From an uncultured Acidimicrobiia bacterium (GTDB lineage Bacteria; Actinomycetota; Acidimicrobiia; Acidimicrobiales; CAIXPF01): 64,000 nt of DNA. The notes beneath the pieces were generated by a model. That model saw nothing but the letters and a program-made list of their open reading frames with translations. It was not told the DNA's origin and did no database searches. A program made the translations under genes and the position numbers. Positions 15,473 through 24,802 of this stretch are shown here, in pieces (position 1 is the first letter of the stretch; the number at the start of each line of letters is the position of its first letter). The stretch is from assembly GCA_903921205.1 (NCBI GenBank), contig CAIXPF010000034.1, positions 1-64,000 on the forward strand, written 5' to 3'.

Positions 15473-16668
15473 ACGAACGCTCGGGGCGCGCCGCCCTCGC
15501 CGAGCTCGTGACGAGCCGCTCGGTGCTGGTGTGCGTGGGATCCGGTGGGGTCGGCAAGACGTCGATGGCGGCCGCACTGGCCCTTGAGGCGGCCCGGCGC
15601 GGCCGCCGCACCATCGTGGTCACCATCGACCCGGCTCGGCGTCTCGCCGACGCCCTCGGACTGGAGCGGCTCGGCGGCGAACCGCTGCCGATCACGGAGC
15701 TGATCGCGGCGTCGTCCGGGCTGCGATCCGGCTCGTCACCCACCGGCAGCCTGCACGCCCTGATGCTCGACGCCAAGGCAACCTTCGACGACCTGGTGAC
15801 CCGCCACGCCACCGACCGGGCCCAGGCCGAGCGCATCCTTGCCAACCGCTTCTACCACAGCATCTCCACCACGCTGTCCGGCACCCAGGAGTACATGGCC
15901 GCCGAGAAGCTCGGTGAGCTGCACACCTCCGGAAGGTTCGATCTGATCGTGGTGGACACCCCACCGACCCGGCAGGCGCTGGACTTCCTCGACGCACCCG
16001 GGCAGCTCGCCCGGTTCCTCGACCACCCGGCCTACCGGCTGATGACCGGGTCCGGCAGTGCCGTCAGCCGCGTCGCCGGGGCGGCCGGAAAGCGCCTGCT
16101 GCGTGCCGCCGCCCGGCTGGTGGGCTCGGTCGCGCTCGACGACGCCGTCGAGTTCTTCCGGGCCTTCGAGGGCCTCGAAGCGGGCTTCCTGACGCGGGCC
16201 CTCGCCGTCCGGGATCTGCTGGTGTCGGCGCAGACCGGCTTCGTGGTGGTGACCTCCGCCCGGCCCGAACCGATCGCCGAGGCCGGATACTTCCTCGACC
16301 GGCTCGCCGCCCAGGACATCCCCGTGGATGCCATCGTCGCCAACCGGATGACCCCCCGTTTCACCCGGCTGACCGCTGCCGAACTCAGGCGCATCGCAGC
16401 CGCACAGGACGCCGGCGGCGATCAGGTCCTGCGCACCGGACTCGCAGAGCTGATCGAGCTGACCGCCGCAGCCGAGGCGGAGGAGCGTGCGCTGGCCCCG
16501 CTGCACACGGGCCGCGCCATCCCGTTCCAGCAGGGCCCGTTCCAGCAGGGCCCGTTCCAGCAGGTCCCGTTCCAGCAGGTCCCGTTCCAGCAGGTCCCGT
16601 TGCTCGACCACGACGTCCACGACCTCGGCGGGCTCGAACAGCTCCGGCAGTCGGCCTTCGACGACTGA
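15466..16668 (+). CDS. ArsA/Get3-type ATPase, subunit 2 (signature Lys replaced by Ser)
   Basis: A 400-residue partner of the preceding ATPase, resembling Rv3680. Its P-loop is GSGGVGKTSM near residue 26: the Walker A Lys is present but the signature Lys is Ser, the reverse of subunit 1. Other conserved parts are TIDPARRLADALGL, SGTQEYMAAEKLGELH and LIVVDTPPTRQALDFLDAP. Near residues 353-377 there are five repeats of Pro-Phe-Gln-Gln-Gly/Val, encoded by perfect 15-bp units. The ATG at 15466 overlaps the upstream gene by 7 nt. The very long track ORF beginning at 13651 is antisense to nfeD before this point. Confidence 0.87.
   Translation: MVNERSGRAALAELVTSRSVLVCVGSGGVGKTSMAAALALEAARRGRRTIVVTIDPARRLADALGLERLGGEPLPITELIAASSGLRSGSSPTGSLHALMLDAKATFDDLVTRHATDRAQAERILANRFYHSISTTLSGTQEYMAAEKLGELHTSGRFDLIVVDTPPTRQALDFLDAPGQLARFLDHPAYRLMTGSGSAVSRVAGAAGKRLLRAAARLVGSVALDDAVEFFRAFEGLEAGFLTRALAVRDLLVSAQTGFVVVTSARPEPIAEAGYFLDRLAAQDIPVDAIVANRMTPRFTRLTAAELRRIAAAQDAGGDQVLRTGLAELIELTAAAEAEERALAPLHTGRAIPFQQGPFQQGPFQQVPFQQVPFQQVPLLDHDVHDLGGLEQLRQSAFDD
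16521..16595. repeat. 15-bp tandem repeat x5, in frame
   Basis: CCCGTTCCAGCAGG(G/T) occurs five times in tandem inside the second ArsA-type gene and encodes PFQQ(G/V) repeats. Only the last base differs between copies (two G, three T), indicating recent expansion. Confidence 0.95.
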
Positions 16669-16738
16669 ACCGGCACCGCACCCGCCCGGTCGAGCGACCC
16701 GGCGAGACGCAGCGAGCCCCGGCGAGACGCGACGAGGC

Positions 16739-17083
16739 TCAGCGCGACGGTGGACCGAGGGCGTCGAGCGCGTCCTCGACGCTGTCTGCGACGGCCACGA
16801 TGCGATCGAGACCGGTCGTGTGCAGCAGGCGGCTGATGCCGGCCCCACCACAGACGACGGCGACCTCGCCGTCGTGCTCTCTGGCCCGACGGATGCTCCC
16901 GATGAGCCCGCCGAGTCCGGCCGAGTCCATGAACGGGACCTCGGAGAGGTCGATGACCAGCCGGGCGTGACCGCTGTAGGGAGCGAGTTCCTCCCGGAAC
17001 TGCGCCACGGTGGCCGCGTCGAGCTCACCGACCGGGCGGCACACCGTGTGGGTAGCCGCCTGCTCCATCCGCACCTCGAGCAC
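16739..17083 (-). CDS. STAS-domain anti-sigma factor antagonist
   Basis: A 114-residue single STAS domain, the SpoIIAA/RsbV type that frees a sigma factor by binding its anti-sigma kinase. The phosphorylatable serine is Ser54 in FMDSAGLGGL, preceded by the strand RLVIDLSEV. GTG 17083 is preferred because a GGAAGGG site lies about 8 nt upstream; the track start adds 60 residues with no family similarity. No anti-sigma kinase or sigma factor is encoded nearby, so the partner is elsewhere. It is divergent from a stand-alone receiver gene, and the two may belong to one signalling chain, which is inference. Confidence 0.88.
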   Translation of the reverse strand: MLEVRMEQAATHTVCRPVGELDAATVAQFREELAPYSGHARLVIDLSEVPFMDSAGLGGLIGSIRRAREHDGEVAVVCGGAGISRLLHTTGLDRIVAVADSVEDALDALGPPSR

Positions 17084-17253
17084 GGGCACTCCCTTCCGAG
17101 CTCCACCGGCCTGCCGGCACGAGGGCCGACCCGGTGCGCGCCAGCCTAGGGAGCTGCGTCCGGCCAGGTTGCCCGGACCGGGGCCGAGCGCCCCTTCCGC
17201 CACGGCACCGTCGCGGGCCGGACGCTGCCGTGGCTGTCGACGGGTCGAGCCGC

Positions 17254-17259
17254 TAGCCT
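17254..17259 (+). promoter_or_regulatory. -10 box TAGCCT, near-leaderless
   Basis: TAGCCT ends 9 nt before ATG 17269 of the receiver gene, predicting a leader of about 2-3 nt. Confidence 0.55.
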
Positions 17260-17268
17260 GCATCGTCG

Positions 17269-17673
17269 ATGGACTGCGTACTGATCGCCACCGACGCCGA
17301 CTGGCTGTTCGACGAGGTCGACGCCGCCCTCGCCGACGACAACCGGGCGGTGTACCGGGTCCGGGCCGGCCGCATGGTGTTGCCGGCCGTTCAGGAGCTG
17401 AACCCCGACCTCGTCATCCTCGACCTGCAGATCGGCAACCTGGGCGGCGTCGCCACCTCCCTGGCACTGCGCCAGGAGCAGGACATGGGCCGCCTTCCCG
17501 AGCAGCGCATCATCATGCTGCTCGACCGACAGGCCGACGTGTTCATGGCGCAGATGGCCCGGGCCGATGGCTGGCTGGTGAAACCGGTCAACAGCGTCCG
17601 GCTTCGACGGGCCGCAAACGCCGTTCTCGCCGGGGAAGGACACTTCGAAGGGATGCTCGAAGCCACGAGCTGA
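17269..17673 (+). CDS. Stand-alone response-regulator receiver domain
   Basis: A 134-residue CheY-like protein. The phospho-acceptor is Asp52 in DLVILDLQIGNLGG, and the conserved lysine is Lys105 in GWLVKPVNSVRLRRA. The acidic pair near the N-terminus is reduced to a single region TDADW. No output domain is attached, so it acts by protein contact. Its stop codon lies only 20 nt before tRNA-Pro and overlaps the tRNA promoter region. The divergent STAS gene suggests a signalling link. No kinase is adjacent. Confidence 0.85.
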   Translation: MDCVLIATDADWLFDEVDAALADDNRAVYRVRAGRMVLPAVQELNPDLVILDLQIGNLGGVATSLALRQEQDMGRLPEQRIIMLLDRQADVFMAQMARADGWLVKPVNSVRLRRAANAVLAGEGHFEGMLEATS

Positions 17674-17679
17674 TAGAGT
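17674..17679 (+). promoter_or_regulatory. -10 box TAGAGT of tRNA-Pro
   Basis: TAGAGT immediately follows the receiver-gene stop codon and ends 14 nt before the mature tRNA 5' end. Confidence 0.5.
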
Positions 17680-17693
17680 CTCCCTCCGCATTA

Positions 17694-17767
17694 CGGGTGG
17701 TGGCGCAGTTTGGCAGCGCGCTGCGTTCGGGACGCAGAGGCCGGGAGTTCAAATCTCCCCCACCCGA
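17694..17767 (+). tRNA. tRNA-Pro (anticodon CGG)
   Basis: A 74-nt cloverleaf. The acceptor stem CGGGTGG pairs with CCACCCG. The D arm is GCGC-agtttggca-GCGC, the anticodon arm CTGCG-TTCGGGA-CGCAG gives anticodon CGG, and the T arm is GGGAG-TTCAAAT-CTCCC. The discriminator base is A and CCA is not encoded. A textbook terminator follows directly. Confidence 0.95.
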
Positions 17768-17773
17768 CCCCAA

Positions 17774-17810
17774 GGAGCCCAGGCCGTCGGCCTGGGCTCC
17801 GGCTTTTTTT
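17774..17810 (+). terminator. Rho-independent terminator of tRNA-Pro
   Basis: GGAGCCCAGGCC-gtc-GGCCTGGGCTCC, a perfect 12-bp stem, is followed by GGC and seven T residues. It is the only hairpin with a clear T-run that I see in the window. Confidence 0.95.
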
Positions 17811-17827
17811 GCCCGGCCACCAGGGGC

Positions 17828-17833
17828 TAAGCT
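17828..17833 (+). promoter_or_regulatory. -10 box TAAGCT, leaderless type
   Basis: TAAGCT ends 7 nt before ATG 17841 and sets the start of the DUF3499 gene. Confidence 0.6.
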
Positions 17834-17840
17834 GAATTAC

Positions 17841-18362
17841 ATGGGTGGAGTTTGCGAGCGGCCTGGCTGCTCCCGCAGTGCCGCGGCCGCCGTCGCGGCG
17901 GATCCTCGTCGGCAGATCGTGTGGATCGGCGATCTCGAGACCAGCATCGAGTCGGTGAACGTGCTGTGCGCACCACACGCCGACAACCTTGCCGCACCGG
18001 TCGGCTGGGAACGACGCGATCTCCGTGACGCCCCTCGGCTCTTCGCCGTGCCGTCACCGTCCACGCAGGCCGCGCCGGCCAAGCCGCGTCGGCGCAGCGC
18101 CCGCAAGGGCAGCCCGACCATGCACGATGCCCCGGCCATGCCGCAACGTCTCGATGTGGGCCTGCCCCTCGATCCGCCCGCAGCCGACCCGGTGGCCGCC
18201 CCGGCCGCCAGCAGCCGACCGGCGCCGGGCCTCAACCCGGCGCTGCAGGAACTGCACCGGGCGAACAGCCAGCTGTCCGCCGCCACCTCTGCCCTGCTGA
18301 GCGCCGGTGGTGAAACCCCGATGCTGGCCAGGGCCTTCCGCACCAGCCGCGCCGTCGGCTGA
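17841..18362 (+). CDS. DUF3499 family protein
   Basis: A 173-residue actinobacterial protein. Residues 1-65 match the DUF3499 pattern: an N-terminal CxxxxC pair (CERPGC), then a strand-rich segment ending in the Cys/His pair LCAPHADNLAAPVGW. The Cys and His residues suggest a small metal-binding fold. The remaining 110 residues are a low-complexity Ala/Pro/Arg-rich tail with a final helical segment. Function is unknown. The start is set by the TAAGCT box; the track ORF from 17010 runs through the tRNA and is not real upstream of 17841. A MazG-like gene follows 8 nt later. Confidence 0.75.
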   Translation: MGGVCERPGCSRSAAAAVAADPRRQIVWIGDLETSIESVNVLCAPHADNLAAPVGWERRDLRDAPRLFAVPSPSTQAAPAKPRRRSARKGSPTMHDAPAMPQRLDVGLPLDPPAADPVAAPAASSRPAPGLNPALQELHRANSQLSAATSALLSAGGETPMLARAFRTSRAVG

Positions 18363-18370
18363 CGCAGGCC

Positions 18371-18664
18371 ATGGCGACGGAACCCGGTCGCCCGACGAAC
18401 GGGTCCGCCATGGACCTCGACGAGGTGCAGGCGCTCATGGAGCGGCTCTACGGCGAGCAGGACCGGGCACGGGGCATCCCCGCCACCGTGGCCTGGCTGT
18501 GCGAGGAGCTCGGCGAGCTGGCCCAGGCGGTGCGCAAGGGCACCCCCGCGCAGCAGCTGCACGAGCTCGGCGACGTCCTGGCCTGGACCGCGTCACTGGC
18601 CAACCAGCTCGGCCTGTCACTCGACGACGCCATGGATCGCTACCGCTCCGATCCCACCCCCTGA
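18371..18664 (+). CDS. MazG-like nucleotide pyrophosphohydrolase
   Basis: A 97-residue all-alpha NTP pyrophosphatase domain. The Mg-binding acidic residues appear as CEELGELAQAV near residue 48 and HELGDVLAWTASL near residue 72. These small enzymes hydrolyse (d)NTPs to monophosphates and pyrophosphate as house-cleaning. It starts 8 nt after the DUF3499 gene and is probably in its operon. ATG 18371 is used; an in-frame Met at about codon 14 (MDLDEVQALM) could be the real start. Confidence 0.8.
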   Translation: MATEPGRPTNGSAMDLDEVQALMERLYGEQDRARGIPATVAWLCEELGELAQAVRKGTPAQQLHELGDVLAWTASLANQLGLSLDDAMDRYRSDPTP

Positions 18665-18742
18665 CCCCGACGGGGCCGCCGGCCCCGGTGCGGGGCGATC
18701 GACCCATGCGGGCCGGTTGCGCACCCGGTCGATGCGCACCCG

Positions 18743-21047
<2,305 letters not shown>

Positions 21048-21049
21048 TC

Positions 21050-21055
21050 AGGCTA
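21050..21055 (-). promoter_or_regulatory. -10 box TAGCCT, leaderless type
   Basis: Minus-strand TAGCCT ends 8 nt before ATG 21041 of asd, giving it expression independent of ask. Confidence 0.6.
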
Positions 21056-21182
21056 CCGAGGAAGCGACCCTCGCCTGAACTCGATTACCGGCGTCGGCCA
21101 CGACCGGTGGTCCCGGCAGGCACCGGGCGCGCCGCGGCGACCGTTCGGGCGGCGTCGGCGCCGGCCCGAACCCCGGGAGCGA

Positions 21183-21659
21183 TCAGCCGCCGAGCCCGAA
21201 AGCCGTGTGCAGCGCCGTCACCGCGGTCTCGGCATGCTCGCGGCGGATGATGCAGCTCGTGCGGATCGGCGAGGTGGAGATCATCTCGATGTTGATGCCC
21301 GCCCCGGCCAGGGTCTCGAACATCCGGGCCGCCACCCCGGGATCGGTCTTCATGCCCGAACCGACGATGGACACCTTGGCCATCTCGGCGTCGCCTGACA
21401 CGTCACGGGCACCCACCTCACCGAGGGCCTCGCGGGCGATGCCCAGCGACAGCTCGAAGTGCTCGGTCGGCACGGTGAAGGAGATGTCGGCGATGCCGTC
21501 GACCGACATGTTCTGCACGATCATGTCGACGTTCACCCCGTCATCGGCGAGGCGCCGGAACAGCGTGGCAGCCACCCCGGGACGGTCGGCGAGGCCAGAC
21601 ACGGTGATCTTGCCGTCGCTGGTGTCGCTGGTGACAGCGATGACGCTCGCTTGTTCCAT
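21183..21659 (-). other. Possible internal translation start: aspartokinase beta subunit
   Basis: Inside ask an in-frame ATG at 21659 (MEQASVIAVTSD) follows AAGGAGG with an 11-12 nt spacing. The position equals the start of the separate regulatory beta subunit of Corynebacterium glutamicum LysC. It would give a 158-residue protein made only of the ACT domains. Confidence 0.55.
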
Positions 21660-22397
21660 GGTGTCGTCTTCCTCCTTGACCCAGGTGCCGGTCTCCCACG
21701 TGAAGGCCGAGCGGATGTGCAGGGGCACGTTGTAGCTCCGGGCGAATTCGACGGAGCGCATGGCCGGCTTGGGACAGCCCGTGGCCGTCATCTCCAGCAA
21801 CTCGTCGAAGCTCACCGTGGCCATCTTGCGGGCGTCGGGAACCAGGCGGGGGTCCGCCGAGAACACCCCGGACACGTCGGTGTACAGCTCGCACACGTCG
21901 GCCCCGAGCGCGTACGCCAACGCCACCGCTGTGGTGTCCGAACCGCCACGACCCAGGAAGGTCACGTCGTTGGCGGTCGAGACGCCCTGGGCGCCGGCCA
22001 CCACCGGCACCATGCCGGCGTCGAGCGCGCCACGGATACGGTCGGTCCGCAGCTCGAGGATCTTGGCGTTCTGGTGGTTGGTGTCGGTGACGAAGCCGGC
22101 CTGGCTACCCGTGAAGCTGGCGGCTTCGATGCCCTGGTCGTGCAGGGCCATGGCCACCAGCGCAATGGCCTTGCGTTCGCCGCCGGTGATCAGCATGTCC
22201 ATCTCGCGGCCATGGCGGTGACGGGCCACGTCGTCGGCGAGGCGGAGCAACTCGTCGGTCTCCTTGCCCATGGCCGACACCACCAGCACGACCTGATTGC
22301 CGCGCCGGACCGTGCGCGCCACGTGATCAGCGACCTGGCGGATCCGCTCGGCATCGCCGACCGACGTGCCGCCGAACTTCTGGACGACCAACGACAT
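21183..22397 (-). CDS. ask: Aspartokinase (alpha subunit)
   Basis: A 404-residue enzyme phosphorylating aspartate, the committed step to lysine, threonine and methionine. The kinase domain starts VVQKFGGTSVGDAERIRQVA and contains FLGRGGSDTTAVALA near 155. Two ACT-domain regions for feedback control follow, with KITVSGLADRPGVAAT and SIVGSGMKTDPGVAARMF. ATG 22397 is chosen over the track start at 22511 because GGAAGG precedes it and homology begins there. The ACT half is preceded by an internal start (see 21183-21659), as in the overlapping alpha/beta aspartokinases of Corynebacterium. asd follows downstream. Confidence 0.95.
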   Translation of the reverse strand: MSLVVQKFGGTSVGDAERIRQVADHVARTVRRGNQVVLVVSAMGKETDELLRLADDVARHRHGREMDMLITGGERKAIALVAMALHDQGIEAASFTGSQAGFVTDTNHQNAKILELRTDRIRGALDAGMVPVVAGAQGVSTANDVTFLGRGGSDTTAVALAYALGADVCELYTDVSGVFSADPRLVPDARKMATVSFDELLEMTATGCPKPAMRSVEFARSYNVPLHIRSAFTWETGTWVKEEDDTMEQASVIAVTSDTSDGKITVSGLADRPGVAATLFRRLADDGVNVDMIVQNMSVDGIADISFTVPTEHFELSLGIAREALGEVGARDVSGDAEMAKVSIVGSGMKTDPGVAARMFETLAGAGINIEMISTSPIRTSCIIRREHAETAVTALHTAFGLGG

Positions 22398-22533
22398 CGC
22401 ACAATCCTTCCGGGGGACGACCCGGCACCGCCTCACCGGCACCGCGCAGCGCAGGCAGGATACCCGGCCACCGACGCCACCCCGTACCCGGGCCGGTCGG
22501 AGGACCTGCAACGGCGCAGCACGGGCGGATTGC

Positions 22534-22539
22534 TAGCGT
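22534..22539 (+). promoter_or_regulatory. -10 box TAGCGT, short-leader type
   Basis: TAGCGT ends 10 nt before ATG 22550. The track start GTG 22538 lies inside this box and so cannot be the initiator. Confidence 0.55.
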
Positions 22540-22549
22540 GACGGCCCGT

Positions 22550-23401
22550 ATGGGAACCGCCAAGCGCGATCGGCAGCGCGCCAACCGCCAATCGAAGCTC
22601 CAGGCTGCGCAGCAGGCCGAGGAGAAGGCCAAGACCCGCAAGCGGGTGCTCAAGGTCGGTGGCCTGGTGGCCGCTGCGCTGTTGGCGGCCTTCCTCTACG
22701 CCACCTTCGCCCGTGACGACTCGAGCAGCAGCGACACGGCCCAGAACACCACCTCCACCTCGGTGGCCGACGAGACCACCGCCTCGACGGTGGCGCTGAG
22801 CGCCCCCGCCCCGGGCAAGACCATCACCGGGACGACGCCGTGCCCGGCGGCCAACGGGTCCGCCGAACGGACCACGACCTTCGCCTCGGCCCCGCCGATG
22901 TGCATCGACGCCACCAAGACCTACAAGGCCGTGGTGTCGACCAACAAGGGCGACTTCACCATCGTCCTGGACCCCAAGACCGCTCCGCTGACGGTGAACA
23001 ACTTCGTGGTGCTCTCCCGCTACCACTACTACGACGGCGTCCCGTTCCACCGGATCGTGAACGACTTCGTGGCCCAGGCGGGCGACGCCAACCCCAAGAA
23101 CGGCCGGCTCGGCACCGGCGGCCCCGGCTACACCTTCGCCGACGAACTGCCGGCGTCGCCGAGCGCCTACGTGCCCGGCGTGGTGGCCATGGCCAACTCC
23201 GGCCCCAACACCAACGGCAGCCAGTTCTTCATCTTCGTCGGGCCGAGCAACCCCTTCACCGCCAACCCGAACTACACGATCTTCGGCAAGGTCGACCCGG
23301 GCATGGACACCACGGTGCCGGCCATCATGGCCGCAGGGACCGACGACGCCGGGGTCACCGAGGCCGTCACCATCAACTCGGTGACCATCACCGAGTCCTG
23401 A
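22550..23401 (+). CDS. Membrane-anchored cyclophilin-type peptidyl-prolyl isomerase
   Basis: A 283-residue protein. A basic, helical N-terminus (AKRDRQRANRQSKLQAAQQA) precedes one membrane helix near residues 35-50 (VLKVGGLVAAALLAAFLYA). A Ser/Thr-rich stalk follows, then a cyclophilin domain from about residue 120. Active-site landmarks include VPFHRIVNDFVAQAGD and GPNTNGSQFFIFVG. The anchor and stalk place the isomerase on the outer face of the membrane, where it would assist folding of exported proteins. ATG 22550 is chosen because the upstream GTG overlaps the -10 box. A hairpin separates it from the convergent S51 gene. Confidence 0.88.
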   Translation: MGTAKRDRQRANRQSKLQAAQQAEEKAKTRKRVLKVGGLVAAALLAAFLYATFARDDSSSSDTAQNTTSTSVADETTASTVALSAPAPGKTITGTTPCPAANGSAERTTTFASAPPMCIDATKTYKAVVSTNKGDFTIVLDPKTAPLTVNNFVVLSRYHYYDGVPFHRIVNDFVAQAGDANPKNGRLGTGGPGYTFADELPASPSAYVPGVVAMANSGPNTNGSQFFIFVGPSNPFTANPNYTIFGKVDPGMDTTVPAIMAAGTDDAGVTEAVTINSVTITES

Positions 23402-23409
23402 TCGGACCC

Positions 23410-23433
23410 GGGCCGCACGCCGGCGTCCGGCCC
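23410..23433. terminator. GC hairpin between convergent genes
   Basis: GGGCCG...CGGCCC encloses ACGCCGGCGT, which is itself palindromic, between the cyclophilin and S51 genes. No T-run. Confidence 0.4.
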
Positions 23434-23435
23434 GC

Positions 23436-24104
23436 TCAGGCGTTGAGCGCGTCGAGGCCCACCGGCACCCCGTCGCGGAACAGCCGCAGACCGTCCGCCC
23501 CGGCAGGCGCCCAACGCCCGTCGCGGTGACGGATCAGGGCGCTCGCCGCAGGAACCCCCGCCAGGATCAGGCCCTTGGGGGCCATCTGGATGGTGCGCCG
23601 CGACTTCTCGGTGGACCACTGCTCGTACCGGGGGATCAGGCTCAGGCCCCCCACCAGGCCGAGGCCCACGCCGAACCCGCCACCGCGGGGGTCGACCATG
23701 TCGGCACACAGCACCGTCGCGCTCGAACCCGCAGCAGCCACCACCGCGCCAGCGCCATGGGCCTCCACCAACGCTTCCCAGACCGGCGTGGACTTCAGCA
23801 CCGACAACAGGTGCATCGCCGACCCGGAGGCCAGGTACAGGAAACGGGCGCTGCGCACCTGCGCCGCCCGGGTCTCGTCGCAGGCGCCGCGGCGGTCGAG
23901 CACGTCGACGACCTCGACCTGCCCGCCCAAGCGTGCGAAATGCTCGACGGCGCGGCCGCGGGCCAACTCGGGCTGTTCATAGGCTGCAGCGGTCAGCAGC
24001 ACCGTCACCAGCGCACTACCGCTCTCGGCCAGCAACTCGGCGTCGAAGGTGCAGCCCTCGGTCCACTCGCCGGTCCCGACGAGGGCCAACGGACCAGCGC
24101 TCAT
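23436..24104 (-). CDS. Peptidase S51 / cyanophycinase-like protein
   Basis: A 222-residue protein of the dipeptidase E/cyanophycinase superfamily. The N-terminal strand LALVGTGEWTEG and the nucleophile-elbow region VVAAAGSSATVLCADM (near residue 128) place the catalytic Ser in GSSA. The conserved late region GGFGVGLGLV follows. Family members cleave aspartyl dipeptides, cyanophycin or related substrates; no cyanophycin synthetase is in the window, so the substrate is unknown. The ATG overlaps the TGA of the methyltransferase-like gene (ATGA), so the two are co-translated. Confidence 0.8.
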   Translation of the reverse strand: MSAGPLALVGTGEWTEGCTFDAELLAESGSALVTVLLTAAAYEQPELARGRAVEHFARLGGQVEVVDVLDRRGACDETRAAQVRSARFLYLASGSAMHLLSVLKSTPVWEALVEAHGAGAVVAAAGSSATVLCADMVDPRGGGFGVGLGLVGGLSLIPRYEQWSTEKSRRTIQMAPKGLILAGVPAASALIRHRDGRWAPAGADGLRLFRDGVPVGLDALNA

Positions 24105-24673
24105 CGCCCGACCTGCCCGGCGTGCACGGCGGCGTGGGTACCGGCATCGCCTGCACCGTTCGGGGAGACCGGGTAGGCCACGATGCGGCAGAAGGACGAC
24201 CCTGGCCCGAGCGAAGCCGGCAGAAGAGACGTGGGCACGATCGAGGTTGGCATGACGACTCTTTCGATGGTGCCGATGACGAACCCGGCCTCACGAACGA
24301 GGGCGGCGACCGGCAGGTTGACCGTGATGCCGGTGAGGCGCCGCACCAGAGGGGCGACGGCGTCGGTGAACGTCCCCGACCAGCGGGCACGACGATAGGG
24401 CTCGAACAGCAGCAGGCGCCCGTCGGGCCCCATGGCCGCCCGTACCCGGGCCAGAGCAGCGGCCGGCTCGGGGGCGGTGGCAAGGCTCGCGACCCCGATG
24501 ACGTCGAACGTGGCCGGCAGCCCGGACGGCGTCCCGGCGCCGAACTCGTCGAGCTCCACCACCGGATGCGGGGCATCGGCCAGCAAGCGCTGCCGCTGCC
24601 GCTCGAGCTCGGCCCGCAGCGCCACCGGTAGACGGCGGCCACCACCGGCTCGAGGTCGGGACAGGCGCGGCAT
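24101..24673 (-). CDS. Class I SAM-methyltransferase-like protein lacking the glycine-rich motif
   Basis: A 190-residue protein. The central part (TFDVIGVASLATAP, then AAALARVRAAMGPDGRLLLF) resembles motifs IV and V of UbiE-like class I methyltransferases, and the C-terminal part resembles their substrate-binding half. The N-terminal GxGxG SAM motif expected before these segments is missing: the region reads ELDEFGAGTPSGLPATFDV. It may be a degenerate methyltransferase. ATG 24673 is set by a TAGCTT box 7 nt upstream, whereas the track starts 270 bp earlier in antisense sequence. It overlaps the S51 gene by 4 bp. Confidence 0.6.
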   Translation of the reverse strand: MPRLSRPRAGGGRRLPVALRAELERQRQRLLADAPHPVVELDEFGAGTPSGLPATFDVIGVASLATAPEPAAALARVRAAMGPDGRLLLFEPYRRARWSGTFTDAVAPLVRRLTGITVNLPVAALVREAGFVIGTIERVVMPTSIVPTSLLPASLGPGSSFCRIVAYPVSPNGAGDAGTHAAVHAGQVGR

Positions 24674-24680
24674 GACCGGC

Positions 24681-24686
24681 AAGCTA
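24681..24686 (-). promoter_or_regulatory. -10 box TAGCTT, leaderless type
   Basis: Minus-strand TAGCTT ends 7 nt before ATG 24673 and decides the start of the methyltransferase-like gene. Confidence 0.6.
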
Positions 24687-24711
24687 GCGGCCGGGACCGT
24701 CCGGGTCATCT

Positions 24712-24747
24712 GCGTCACCGGCGTCACCGGCGTCACCGGCGTCGCCG
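24712..24747. repeat. 9-bp tandem repeat x4 in a divergent promoter region
   Basis: GCGTCACCG is repeated three times and followed by GCGTCGCCG, between the divergent methyltransferase-like and aat genes. It could be an array of regulator sites or simple slippage. Confidence 0.9.
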
Positions 24748-24802
24748 CCGGCGGTCCGGGACCACTCGGCACGGCGGCGCCGGCGCGTGCACACTGGACC
24801 CG

